Positions 7,619-15,114 are shown, numbered from the stretch's first letter. The stretch: DNA of 19,845 bases from Methanomassiliicoccales archaeon (GCA_024464195.1 JANHAK010000005.1:1-19845); one strand, 5' to 3'. Made by a program: numbers and translations. Notes: a model not told the origin generated them from the sequence alone.

Positions 7619-8845
7619 GTGAAGTACTCTCTTTTTGAATTACTGGCTGATTTCTATACACGAAGAAAAATTCTCATTTTTGTTGCAATAATTTCAATTG
7701 CGAGTCTCATTGTTTTCATCGGTTGCCTTTTTTTCGGGGATATTATCTGGCGCGAATTCATTTACAAATATTTCTGGGGTCCCATTGAATCGGATAAGGC
7801 AGGCCATCCCATAAATGGAATCTACGAAGGCTATAATATTTTGAGTACGCTCGTCTACGGAATTCTGCTCGTTCTATCGATCTTCATAATGTACAGGATT
7901 TGCGTGCGCTTTGAGATCAAAATCGAAACCACTTTCATCGTTGCTTCGTTGACATTCATTCTTTTCGGTGGGATTTCCCGTGCGCTGGAGGATGCTTGCC
8001 TTTACAATGGTACGATCCAGTATCTTTTCATCTCACCAATTATTTATGTATTCATAATTACCCTCTTTTCTCTGACAGTCCTTGCCGGCATTGTTGCCAA
8101 GCCAAGAAAGGATGGAATAAAAAAGAAATTTGTCTGCTTGCCTTTTTGCATTTTGATATGCGCCTTTCTCGTACTGCATTTTCTCGCAGTCACTCTCTTT
8201 TCCTCAGATTTCAATTTCATACTTCCTCCTTTGTTTCCAATTGTTTTTGCAACTTTCACAATTATTGCGTATTGTATTTTCCTCAGAAAAAAATCTGATA
8301 CACTGGTACTATCGATCCTATTTGCAGGTCTCTTTCTTGTTCTCTGGTCAACATCATTTGTTGTCGCTTTTTTCTTCTCTCCGGAATGGCAATCGATTGT
8401 GATTTCGAGAACAGCACATCCGTTGGAAACGCGTCCCCTTGAGCTCCTCATAATTCCTGCAATTGCGGGTGGGCTAACAGGATGCGTTGCTGCGATCAGG
8501 TTTGTTGGCAAGGGCAAAACAGATTTTCTTTCATCGCCCGTGAACCTTATTCTAATCTTTTCGCACCTTCTCGATGGCGTCGCTACCTATCGTGGTATCG
8601 ATTTTTATGAATACGGAGAAAAGCACGTTCTACCAACATTTCTTATTGAGATTTTTGGGAGTGCAGTAATCATGGTCTTGATTAAACTCGTTCTTGTGAT
8701 ATTAATATTAATTTTGATCGATGTCCTGTTTAAACGGGAATTAATAGCGTACCCTAACTTAGTGAATATCATGAAGTTCGTTCTGATCTTCTTGGGACTC
8801 GCTCCGGGAATTAGGGATACGCTGCGGATATCAATGGGTGTGTAG
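7619..8845 (+). CDS. DUF63 family integral membrane protein
   Basis: A hydrophobic 408-residue protein with roughly eight to ten predicted membrane segments, the first at about residues 18-40. It fits the archaeal family DUF63 through HPINGIYEGYNILSTLVYG, GGISRALEDACLY, FSHLLDGVATYRGIDFYEYGEKHVLPTF near residue 310, and the C-terminal GLAPGIRDTLRISMGV. No function is established. The charged residues inside membrane segments (Asp and Tyr in LLDGVATY, Glu and His in EKHVLP, Arg and Asp in PGIRD) are conserved in the family and may be functional. GTG start without a visible ribosome binding site. It is divergent from egsA with almost no space between, and its end overlaps the end of the next gene by 15 bases. 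Confidence 0.85.
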   Translation: MKYSLFELLADFYTRRKILIFVAIISIASLIVFIGCLFFGDIIWREFIYKYFWGPIESDKAGHPINGIYEGYNILSTLVYGILLVLSIFIMYRICVRFEIKIETTFIVASLTFILFGGISRALEDACLYNGTIQYLFISPIIYVFIITLFSLTVLAGIVAKPRKDGIKKKFVCLPFCILICAFLVLHFLAVTLFSSDFNFILPPLFPIVFATFTIIAYCIFLRKKSDTLVLSILFAGLFLVLWSTSFVVAFFFSPEWQSIVISRTAHPLETRPLELLIIPAIAGGLTGCVAAIRFVGKGKTDFLSSPVNLILIFSHLLDGVATYRGIDFYEYGEKHVLPTFLIEIFGSAVIMVLIKLVLVILILILIDVLFKRELIAYPNLVNIMKFVLIFLGLAPGIRDTLRISMGV

Positions 8846-9631
8846 GTCGGAATTTCTGCGGAGGATTGATTCAATCCGATTTCTTGCCTCAACATATGCG
8901 ATTCCTCTATTCAAATGGCCACCGCGAATCTCAAGGAGAATTGGTAACTTCTCAATCTTTTTCAAAAAATCGAAGCGTATTTTTCCCATACCAATTTGAA
9001 GCCCTTCGTCGAATGGCTGGATCGCATCAGACAAATGAACATGCGTGATCGATTCGTTCAATTCCTGAAAATATTGGTTTATCATCTCATTTCCATCATC
9101 ACTTGTTGACAAGTATGCGTGAGATGTGTCAAGTACTAGGCCGTCCACGCAATTCCTGATTGCATCGTATTCTTTTTTTGTAAGAAGAATATTGCAATGC
9201 AATAAATTGTTACCAAAATGGTAGAATTTCGGCATATTTTCAATCCACTTTTTGCCCTCAATCAACTCAAGCGATTTCTTGAGCTTTTCAATTATTCTTT
9301 GGCGATTCGTAATCACATATGGCAAGACACCGCCGGGATGGATGACTGTCGGCAAGCCATATGAGTCGGCGATTTCGCATATTTCATTGATTCTCAAGAC
9401 ACAAAATCCTCTAAACTCATCGTCCTCGTTTGCAAGATCGATAAGCATCTTTTTGTTTGAAAAATGTATCAATTCAGGTGCATGAACAACTTCACACATT
9501 TCCTCGGTTGAAAGAAATCGGTCGATTGCTTCCTTCCCGTCTCCATCACGGATTAGAAGTTCGGTGAAATCCCATTGTTGTCGCTTAAATTCGTTCGCAT
9601 CTTCGATTGTAACCATTATCCCAAAGCGCAT
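8831..9631 (-). CDS. Xylose isomerase-like TIM-barrel protein
   Basis: The 266-residue protein has the pattern of the xylose isomerase-like / AP endonuclease 2 superfamily (sugar phosphate isomerase/epimerase group). Candidate metal and substrate residues sit at strand ends in the expected order: EVVHAPE near residue 50, TVIHPGG near 95, a short ENMP near 133, VLDTSHAY near 170, THVHLSDA near 198 and ILLEIRGG near 235. It could be an isomerase, an epimerase or a divalent-metal nuclease; the sequence does not separate these, although the absence of the full endonuclease IV motif set favours a sugar or polyol substrate. The ATG has GAGGGA before it, and ATTTAATTATG (about 9658-9648, minus) would place a TATA box right for a nearly leaderless transcript. 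Confidence 0.75.
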   Translation of the reverse strand: MRFGIMVTIEDANEFKRQQWDFTELLIRDGDGKEAIDRFLSTEEMCEVVHAPELIHFSNKKMLIDLANEDDEFRGFCVLRINEICEIADSYGLPTVIHPGGVLPYVITNRQRIIEKLKKSLELIEGKKWIENMPKFYHFGNNLLHCNILLTKKEYDAIRNCVDGLVLDTSHAYLSTSDDGNEMINQYFQELNESITHVHLSDAIQPFDEGLQIGMGKIRFDFLKKIEKLPILLEIRGGHLNRGIAYVEARNRIESILRRNSDLHTH

Positions 9632-9656
9632 TTGTCCCTCTCTTCTTCATAATTAA

Positions 9657-9800
9657 ATGATTGATGTTAGAAAAATGTTAGAAGAAATTGATAACATTTC
9701 TCGTGATGTGCCGCAACAAATTCTAAAAACTAAAAGAGGTCTGGGAAGGTTGGTAGCAGAATATAAAACTCTTACTACTCAGGAGGAGAATTGGGGGTGA
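9657..9800 (+). CDS. Possible 47-residue peptide
   Basis: An ATG-started open frame encodes a charged, helix-prone peptide beginning MIDVRKMLEEIDNISRDV, with VAEYKTLTTQEENWG at the end. No family is recognised. Against it: no ribosome binding site precedes the ATG, only 25 bases separate it from the divergent gene, and its second half lies inside a strong inverted repeat that may be RNA structure. For it: the composition is protein-like, and a second tiny frame (GTG at 9797 to TGA at 9877, 26 residues) starts with a GTGA overlap, with GGAGGAG at 9782-9788, like the overlaps in the moa operon. Confidence 0.25.
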   Translation: MIDVRKMLEEIDNISRDVPQQILKTKRGLGRLVAEYKTLTTQEENWG

Positions 9801-9818
9801 TCCTTCCCGAAACCTCTT
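9734..9818 (+). ncRNA. Candidate structured RNA (two-part stem)
   Basis: AAGAGGT (9734-9740) pairs with ACCTCTT (9812-9818) and, across a small 2x3 internal loop, GGGAAGG (9743-9749) pairs with CCTTCCC (9802-9808). This gives 14 pairs around a 52-base loop that contains a weaker GGTAG/CTACT hairpin and the sequence GGAGGAG. The match is too long to expect by chance in so short a region. It is not a form of SRP RNA, RNase P RNA, tRNA or a riboswitch that I recognise. An alternative is a DNA-level inverted repeat left by a mobile element. The strand is not determined by the pairing. Confidence 0.35.
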
Positions 9819-9853
9819 GGAGAGAGGAGAAAATAATGGTTCTATTTAATCAT

Positions 9854-9894
9854 TTCGATTCAATAAACGATTTTTGAGTCATTTTTGAATCGAA
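9854..9894. repeat. Inverted repeat with 9-bp arms
   Basis: TTCGATTCA (9854-9862) is the exact reverse complement of TGAATCGAA (9886-9894), separated by 23 bases. It could be a hairpin at the end of a short transcript that contains the 9734-9818 stem, or a regulator site. No T-run follows directly, so a classical terminator is unlikely. Confidence 0.45.
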
Positions 9895-10150
9895 TGATTG
9901 CGCGAATTTGATAAGTTTGTTTTTCTCATCTTGAATAATCGCGGACAAGTTTGGAACTCGCTAAATATCGCGTTCAATATCGAAGCACCTCCTTCTCAAT
10001 TTTTCATTCTTAGCTATTATCATTGCAATTCGTAATTATCTATTGTTCAAAATAATCATTGGCGGGAAAAAACAATTTTCCAATTGGGGTAAGGAATCAT
10101 CAAATATTGATTGAAAAATCAAGATTTACTGAAAAAGGTAATTAAAGAAA

Positions 10151-10163
10151 AAATATATTTAAT
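10151..10163 (+). promoter_or_regulatory. TATA box of the response regulator gene
   Basis: AAATATATTTAAT lies about 25 bases before the GTG at 10182, the distance expected between an archaeal TATA box and a transcription start. It supports a leaderless or nearly leaderless transcript. Confidence 0.45.
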
Positions 10164-10181
10164 ATTAAAAGATTAATTAAG

Positions 10182-10574
10182 GTGATTCAGTTGCGCCGCA
10201 TACCCAAGCCGATGAGAATCTTAATGGTCGACGACAACATCGAGCATCTTTCTCTCTGTTCGGAATATCTGCCAAAGGATGAATTCATTCTTGACAAGGC
10301 GCTCAATGCAGCGGAAGCGATGAAGAAAATCAGTGAAAACGGCTACGATCTTATTATCCTCGACTATTCCCTTCCAGATGTGGATGGGTTGGAACTTCTT
10401 AAGAAAATAAAATCTATGGGAATCAAGATACCAATCATTTTCACAACCGCTTTTGATGATCCACGTATCAGCTTCGAAGCGATGAAAAATGGTGTTGAAG
10501 ACTATGTTGTTAAGACTTTTGAATATTATAAGATGCTCAAAGACAGAATCATCGATATATTTCAATCTGATTAA
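10182..10574 (+). CDS. Stand-alone response regulator receiver protein
   Basis: A single CheY-like receiver domain with no output domain. With the start at 10182 the 130-residue protein has the acidic pair Asp17-Asp18 (MVDDN), the phospho-acceptor Asp61 (IILDYSLPDVDG), Thr88/Thr89 in FTTAF, and Lys111 in VVKTF. The usual Pro after that lysine is replaced by Thr. Such single-domain regulators act by protein contact after phosphorylation by a histidine kinase, and no kinase is encoded nearby. The start is uncertain: GTG at 10182 fits a leaderless transcript, while TTG at 10191 has GGTGAT (10181-10186) four bases before it. The downstream flavoprotein gene is 79 bases away with its own ribosome binding site. 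Confidence 0.88.
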   Translation: MIQLRRIPKPMRILMVDDNIEHLSLCSEYLPKDEFILDKALNAAEAMKKISENGYDLIILDYSLPDVDGLELLKKIKSMGIKIPIIFTTAFDDPRISFEAMKNGVEDYVVKTFEYYKMLKDRIIDIFQSD

Positions 10575-10653
10575 TTCATTGATCATTTCGTTTGGCTGGA
10601 TTGAGCTTATGTAAGAACATCAATCATCAGATTTCATTGCAGGAGGCAATTGC

Positions 10654-11238
10654 TTGATTAAAGTTGTTGGCTTGATGGGAAGCCCGAGAATTGGAGGAAA
10701 TTCTGATATGCTTCTCGATGCGGCGCTGGCCGGTGCTATGGAAGCTGGTGGAAGTGTTGAGAAGATCATTGTTGAAAAACTCGATCTTCATGGGTGCAGG
10801 GAATGTGATAGCTGTATGAACGCTGGTACTTGTAAGTTTCGTGATGATATGGAATTGATCTATAAATTGATCGATGAACTCGATGTGATGATTATCTCTT
10901 CTCCAGTCTTCTTTTCGGGCGTTCCAGGGCAGTTGAAGATGTTGATCGATCGATGCCAGTGTATCTGGGCGAGGAAATTTATTAATGGAGAAAAAATTGG
11001 TGGAGGAAAGAAAAGGGTCGGCGGGATCCTGCTAGTTGGAGGGCGAGAGCGAACACACTTCGATAGTTTAATTCTCACTTTTAAAACGTTTTTTATTTCA
11101 ATAGATGTCGAATTGATGAGTCAATTGACGTTCGCCAGTATTGATAAGAAAGCAGCGATTCTCGACCACCCGTCGGCGTTAAAAGATGCGAAAGAACTCG
11201 GTTCGAAACTTGTAAATCTTGTCAAGAAGAGAGAATAA
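10654..11238 (+). CDS. Iron-sulfur flavoprotein, NADPH-dependent FMN reductase fold
   Basis: The 194-residue protein has the flavodoxin-like FMN reductase start VVGLMGSPRIGGNSDMLLD (phosphate loop) and SSPVFFSGVPGQLKMLIDR around residues 87-105. Between them sits a compact cysteine cluster, Cys48-x2-Cys51-x2-Cys54-x5-Cys60, the pattern of the archaeal iron-sulfur flavoproteins (Isf), which hold a 4Fe-4S cluster next to FMN and pass single electrons, for example from ferredoxin. The electron partner here is unknown; a role in oxygen or peroxide detoxification is plausible by analogy with Methanosarcina Isf. The TTG start is supported by AGGAGG (10641-10646) seven bases before it. Confidence 0.88.
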   Translation: MIKVVGLMGSPRIGGNSDMLLDAALAGAMEAGGSVEKIIVEKLDLHGCRECDSCMNAGTCKFRDDMELIYKLIDELDVMIISSPVFFSGVPGQLKMLIDRCQCIWARKFINGEKIGGGKKRVGGILLVGGRERTHFDSLILTFKTFFISIDVELMSQLTFASIDKKAAILDHPSALKDAKELGSKLVNLVKKRE

Positions 11239-11254
11239 TTCTTTTGCCTTTTTG
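11239..11254 (+). terminator. T-rich terminator after the flavoprotein gene
   Basis: Two T-runs (11242-11245 and 11249-11253) follow within 15 bases of the stop codon, the usual form of an archaeal intrinsic terminator. They separate this gene from the metal regulator. Confidence 0.4.
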
Positions 11255-11274
11255 ATTTCTGTTAACACACGAAT

Positions 11275-11287
11275 AACTCAATGAGTT
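11275..11287. promoter_or_regulatory. Palindromic operator candidate
   Basis: AACTCA and TGAGTT flank a single A, making a 13-base near-perfect palindrome just upstream of the TATA-like AATAAATATTATT (11298-11310) of the NikR-like gene. Ribbon-helix-helix proteins bind such two-fold sites. A half-site TGAGTT recurs at 11801-11806, before the ATPase gene. That this is the operator is inference from position. Confidence 0.4.
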
Positions 11288-11333
11288 TTGCGCCAGGAAT
11301 AAATATTATTGGTCATATTTGTAACGTGATCTT

Positions 11334-11711
11334 ATGGTTGTCATCAGTGTTTCGATTTCGGCGAAGGAACTCCGGGAGTTTGATGAGGTTGCTAGGAAGC
11401 TTGGTTTTACAAGCAGATCGGATGCGGTCAGATCCGCTCTGCATAAGTTTGTATCGCTGAGCAAGTTGGTAGAAGGAAGCGAGGGTGAAGGATTTTATCT
11501 GGTCTCTCTTGCTTACGAGAAAAAGAAGAAGCATCAGGTCGCAGACATTATACATAAACACTCCGAGATGATCAAAAGTTCATTGCACAGTCATTTCAAC
11601 GATCGTTGTGTAGAGCAAATCATCGCAGTCGGAGAATACTCGAAACTGCGGTCCTTTACCGAGGAGCTATCATCTTTGAAAGACGTGAGATATTCGATAA
11701 GTATCGTTTGA
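11334..11711 (+). CDS. NikR-like ribbon-helix-helix metal-responsive regulator
   Basis: The 125-residue protein has the two-part structure of NikR: an N-terminal ribbon-helix-helix DNA-binding domain (VISVSISAKELREFDEVARKLG, then SRSDAVRSALHKF) and a C-terminal ACT-like metal domain. The nickel ligands of NikR (His76, His87, His89, Cys95 in E. coli) correspond to His74, His85, His87 and Cys92; the first two keep the exact spacing of 11, and the cysteine is one residue closer than usual. The ATG has GTGAT three bases before it. The P1B ATPase gene lies 106 bases downstream on the same strand, so the regulated metal may be one that pump exports. The true metal (Ni, Co, Zn or other) cannot be read from the sequence. 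Confidence 0.85.
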   Translation: MVVISVSISAKELREFDEVARKLGFTSRSDAVRSALHKFVSLSKLVEGSEGEGFYLVSLAYEKKKKHQVADIIHKHSEMIKSSLHSHFNDRCVEQIIAVGEYSKLRSFTEELSSLKDVRYSISIV

Positions 11712-11817
11712 AATTCTGATGGCGAGGAATTTTAGAGGTGTATCCCATCTGTTTAATAAATTCTGATTCAATTCTTAGCAAAACAAAAAAATGTTAAAGA
11801 TGAGTTAAACCCAGGTT

Positions 11818-13926
11818 GTGGAAGACTCTCAGCGATTGGTCTGTCGAATAGACGGAATGGATTGCATTGAATGCGCTAAGAAAATTGAGAAATCAGTTAA
11901 GGATATTGAAGGCGTTAGGCACGTTCGTGTTTCCTACACTTTGGGTAAAATGTCGGTGGAAGTTGAAAAGGGTAAAGTTTCAATAGATCAGCTGAGAAAG
12001 TCTGTTGGATTATTAGGATACAAGCTTGAGCCTCTCGAGCAAGATACATACGAGGAATTTTTTACATTCAAGAATAGAAAACTCGTTGCGACAGTCGTAT
12101 CAGGTATTTTTCTATCTCTTGGTATTTTGACAGAAGTCGCTTTTGACCTATTCGATCTTTCTCTTTTGTTTTATGGAATTGCAATTCTTGTTGGCGGATA
12201 CTATATCGCCCGCAGGGGTTTAGCGGCAATCCTCGAAAAGTACCTTGATATTAACATGCTCATGATCATCGCTGTTGGAGGATCAATCGCGATAGGCTCA
12301 TATTCGGAAGGTGCTGCCATTGTTTTCCTTTTTTCTATGGCCGAAATGCTTGAATCCTTTTCTATTGTCCGCACGAGAAAATCGATTTACGAACTAATGG
12401 ATTTTGCACCAAACCGTGCACTCGTTCGTAGAGGAGGCAAAGAAGAGTATTATGATGTCAACGATGTTGCGATTGGTGACATTGTAGTCATTAAACCAGG
12501 GGAAAGAATTCCGATCGATGGTATCGTGATTTCGGGAAGTTCATCAGTTGATGAGGCACCAGTGACAGGCGAGTCAATGCCCGTAACGAAAAAACCAGGT
12601 GATCAGGTCTTCGCAGGGACGTTAAATACAACGGGCTTTCTTGAAATTGAAGTCACAAAGAGATTCAGGGACACAGTCATTTCTAGAATCGTACAACTTG
12701 TTGAGGAAGCGGAAAGTGAAAAAGCTCCAACCGAGCGATTCATTGACAGATTTGCGAAGTATTATACTCCATTTATTGTCCTCATCGCTGTCCTAACAGT
12801 TCTCATTCCCCCCTTGGCTTTTAACGAACCATTCAATATCTGGTTTTATAGGGGGCTCGTTCTCCTTGTCATCTCATGTCCGTGTGCCCTCGTGATTTCG
12901 ACACCAGTTACCGTTGTCTCGGCAATCACGGGCGCAACGAGGCGTGGTGTTCTTTTTAAAGGTGGGATTTATCTTGAGAGGATGGGACAGATATCTGTGA
13001 TCGCATTTGACAAGACAGGGACGATTACAAAAGGAAAGCCTGAGGTCGATGAGATTATCGCATTCGGAAGTTATTCGAAATATGAAGTGCTGAAACTCGC
13101 AGCTTCTGCAGAAAACCGATCAGAACACCATCTCGCACGTGCGGTGATTGCAAAGGCGGAGGAGCTGAGAATTGGGATTAAGGAAATCGAGGCGTTTGAA
13201 TCCATATTAGGTAAGGGTGTGATTGCCGTAATCGCGGGGAACAGAATTTTCTGTGGAAGCCCTGAATTTTTCATCGAGCAAGGAATCGATCTTTCGATCT
13301 ACAAAGATCTCATCGAAAGAAAGAATGCTGAGGGTAAGACCGTGATCGTTGTTGGAACGGAAAGGGAAGCGATTGGTTTGTTGACAATACGCGACACGGT
13401 AAAACCCGAAGCCCGCGAAGTTGTTCGTGAACTGAGGAATCTCGGGATAAAAAAAATTGTGATGTTAACTGGGGATAGCGAAAAGGTCGCAGCGAAGGTT
13501 GCTGAGGAATTGCAGCTTGACGAGTACAAAGCGCGCTTGCTTCCAGAAGAAAAAGTCAAGGCGATTGAGGACTACCAGAAAGAATATGGCTCTGTCATCA
13601 TGGTTGGCGATGGCGTTAATGACGCACCTGCGCTTGCAAAGGCCGAAATCGGGGTAGCAATGGGCGCTGCAGGGACAGATGTCGCGTTGGAAGCGGCTGA
13701 TGTTGCTCTCTTAGGGGATGACCTGAGGGCGTTGTCATTTGGTATAAAGTTGAGCAGACGTGCTTCAAGAGTAATCAAGCAAAATATCTCTATTTCTCTC
13801 GCGGTTAAGTCCATTTTTTTTGTCCTCGCTTTTCCTGGATTCATTACACTTTGGCTTGCAATACTAATCGGTGATCTGGGTACTTCATTTACCGTTATCT
13901 CTAACGCGATGAGACTCGTGCGTTGA
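11818..13926 (+). CDS. Heavy-metal P1B-type ATPase (Zn/Cd/Pb type)
   Basis: An ion-pumping ATPase of 702 residues, of normal length. It has an N-terminal heavy-metal domain (GMDCIEC, Cys16 and Cys19), TGES at about 250 (dephosphorylation), the transport motif Cys354-Pro355-Cys356, the phosphorylated Asp398 in DKTGT, and GDGVND at 597-602. In the last membrane region, NISISLAVKSIFFVLAFPG carries a Lys and IGDLGTSFTVISNAMRL an Asp before Leu-Gly; Lys plus DxG with CPC marks the subgroup P1B-2 that exports Zn2+, Cd2+ and Pb2+. The nucleotide-domain motif is SEHH (residues 435-438), where most members have SEHP. GTG start with only a weak ribosome binding site; no in-frame start lies upstream. 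The NikR-like gene just upstream is its probable regulator. Confidence 0.93.
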   Translation: MEDSQRLVCRIDGMDCIECAKKIEKSVKDIEGVRHVRVSYTLGKMSVEVEKGKVSIDQLRKSVGLLGYKLEPLEQDTYEEFFTFKNRKLVATVVSGIFLSLGILTEVAFDLFDLSLLFYGIAILVGGYYIARRGLAAILEKYLDINMLMIIAVGGSIAIGSYSEGAAIVFLFSMAEMLESFSIVRTRKSIYELMDFAPNRALVRRGGKEEYYDVNDVAIGDIVVIKPGERIPIDGIVISGSSSVDEAPVTGESMPVTKKPGDQVFAGTLNTTGFLEIEVTKRFRDTVISRIVQLVEEAESEKAPTERFIDRFAKYYTPFIVLIAVLTVLIPPLAFNEPFNIWFYRGLVLLVISCPCALVISTPVTVVSAITGATRRGVLFKGGIYLERMGQISVIAFDKTGTITKGKPEVDEIIAFGSYSKYEVLKLAASAENRSEHHLARAVIAKAEELRIGIKEIEAFESILGKGVIAVIAGNRIFCGSPEFFIEQGIDLSIYKDLIERKNAEGKTVIVVGTEREAIGLLTIRDTVKPEAREVVRELRNLGIKKIVMLTGDSEKVAAKVAEELQLDEYKARLLPEEKVKAIEDYQKEYGSVIMVGDGVNDAPALAKAEIGVAMGAAGTDVALEAADVALLGDDLRALSFGIKLSRRASRVIKQNISISLAVKSIFFVLAFPGFITLWLAILIGDLGTSFTVISNAMRLVR

Positions 13927-14206
13927 AGAAGCGATCTGGTTGATCAATTGCATATCAATTCTTAATCTAGCAATTTCATATACATCTCACAAGAAATCAC
14001 TTTAAAGCGAATGTGATTATATCTCATTTCATATGATTCTTGAATTCTCCAATTGTTGGTTCAATTTGAATTCGGGTCAAGTCTACCGATGTCAAAGTAT
14101 TGGACAAAACTTGATTGAGACGAAATAGTGGTGGTATCGAGATCGGTAATCATGAAATACCCAAGATGACAATTGACATATTGTAAATAATGGTAGGGTT
14201 ATCTCC
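13927..14206. other. Intergenic stretch before the membrane-anchored protein
   Basis: AT-rich, with no open frame that looks coding. An imperfect inverted repeat, CTTGAATTC at about 14039-14047 and GAATTCGGGTCAAG at about 14069-14082, is the only structure I see. No clear terminator T-run follows the ATPase stop codon. Confidence 0.35.
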
Positions 14207-14830
14207 GTGACAGGGAGTCGATGGACGTCTGCTTTGACTGGGACAGTTATTTCGACGGTCATCTTAATGGTATGTCTTATTGCTAGCGCCAATTTCTTGA
14301 CTACATATGCTGATGCCTATGATGTTAAATTGTCAGGTGTTCCCTCGGCCTTTCAGCTTGATCGGGAGAGCAGTTTCCTAATTATTATTGATCTTGAAGG
14401 GGAGGATGGAATTCAATTTGAAAAGATCATAATTAGCATCTATGATATCAAAAATGAACTTGTTGTCGTAGGTAGCTTTGCTCCAGATGGAGAAATTATT
14501 GAATCTGGAAATTTCCTTGTCTCCGTTGAATTAATTAACGGTAATGCATCAGGAACCAATGTAACCTGCAGCAATCATGAAATCTGCTATCTTGTCACAG
14601 TTTATTTCTCATCTAATGACTGTGGTTATAGCTACGGGAATGAGTTACGCGTCGTGGTTTTCAGAGGTGAAGGGCTTGTACCTCTTCAAACTTCTTTTGC
14701 ACCCTTTGATATAGGAATTCCTCCGCCTTGGGCAACGATCATCAGTGTGGTTGTGATCGTTGATGTTGCATTGATGATCATCATTTATTATTATTTGAGG
14801 AGAAGAAAAGGAAATAAACCATCAGTCTGA
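14207..14830 (+). CDS. Exported membrane-anchored protein of unknown function
   Basis: The 207-residue protein is not recognised. It has an N-terminal hydrophobic segment at about residues 11-34 that reads like a signal peptide ending near AYADAYD, then an ectodomain of about 140 residues rich in beta-type sequence with three cysteines (CSNHEIC and NDC) and two N-glycosylation sequons (NAS, NVT). A membrane segment follows at about 176-198, then a basic tail RRRKGNK, which places the ectodomain outside the cell. This is the layout of an archaeal surface protein with one anchor. The GTG start has no strong ribosome binding site. No partner gene is evident. Confidence 0.7.
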   Translation: MTGSRWTSALTGTVISTVILMVCLIASANFLTTYADAYDVKLSGVPSAFQLDRESSFLIIIDLEGEDGIQFEKIIISIYDIKNELVVVGSFAPDGEIIESGNFLVSVELINGNASGTNVTCSNHEICYLVTVYFSSNDCGYSYGNELRVVVFRGEGLVPLQTSFAPFDIGIPPPWATIISVVVIVDVALMIIIYYYLRRRKGNKPSV

Positions 14831-15013
14831 AATTGAATTTTATAGAAGATTCTCTCTCTATGTACTTCCAAAAACCTTTTCAAATCTGAGGCGGCTTCGA
14901 GTTGATTATCTTGTCACGCGATCTCGCAATGAGGAAATGATTAGGCCATGCGTTAGTCAACGGCTGGAACAAAGGATGATGATTTTCCTTGAAAATTTGC
15001 GGAATATGTTATT

Positions 15014-15057
15014 CCTCTTAGGAGGTATCACCGCTAGGGGAGCTGGTCTCCTTATAG
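15014..15057 (+). ncRNA. Two adjacent hairpins, candidate RNA
   Basis: CCTC (15014-15017) and GAGG (15022-15025) pair around TTAG, and CTAGGGGAG (15034-15042) pairs with CTCCTTATAG (15048-15057, one A bulged, two G-U) around a five-base loop. They lie 60 bases upstream of a seven-T run (15115-15121). A short C-box-like ATGATGA at about 14976 has no CTGA partner. The transcript identity is unknown. Confidence 0.3.
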
Positions 15058-15114
15058 GCAATTACAAAGGCGTGTCATGGCGACAATCGAGATAATTAAA
15101 TGAATTTAGGGTTA

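Larger units (their letters stand above)
9632..10181. other. Gene-poor 550-base stretch with inverted repeats
   Basis: No conventional gene is recognised here. The stretch holds, from left to right, a short open frame of 47 codons (9657-9800), a strong two-part inverted repeat (9734-9818), a second inverted repeat (9854-9894), GGAGGTG on the minus strand at about 9993-9987, and a TATA-box region before the response regulator. The right half from about 10000 is AT-rich and featureless. The most likely reading is a structured or untranslated RNA, or an untracked small peptide gene. Confidence 0.5.

Noticed and set aside
9879..9977. A 32-codon minus-strand frame starting at TTG 9977, preceded by GGAGGTG (about 9993-9987)
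   Set aside because: The ribosome-binding-like sequence is good, but the start is TTG, the peptide is unlike any family, and part of it lies in the 9854-9894 inverted repeat. Kept only as a remark.
9632..10181. A CRISPR array or mobile element in the gene-poor stretch
   Set aside because: No direct repeats of regular length and spacing and no transposase remnant; the repeats present are inverted and single.
14960..15000. A C/D-box guide RNA, suggested by ATGATGA at about 14976
   Set aside because: No D box (CTGA) or C' box lies at a suitable distance downstream.
14890..15100. A 14/20 direct repeat (GGCG...TCGAG...ATTA) at about 14890 and 15079
   Set aside because: The similarity is too low to separate from chance, and the spacing has no meaning I can support.
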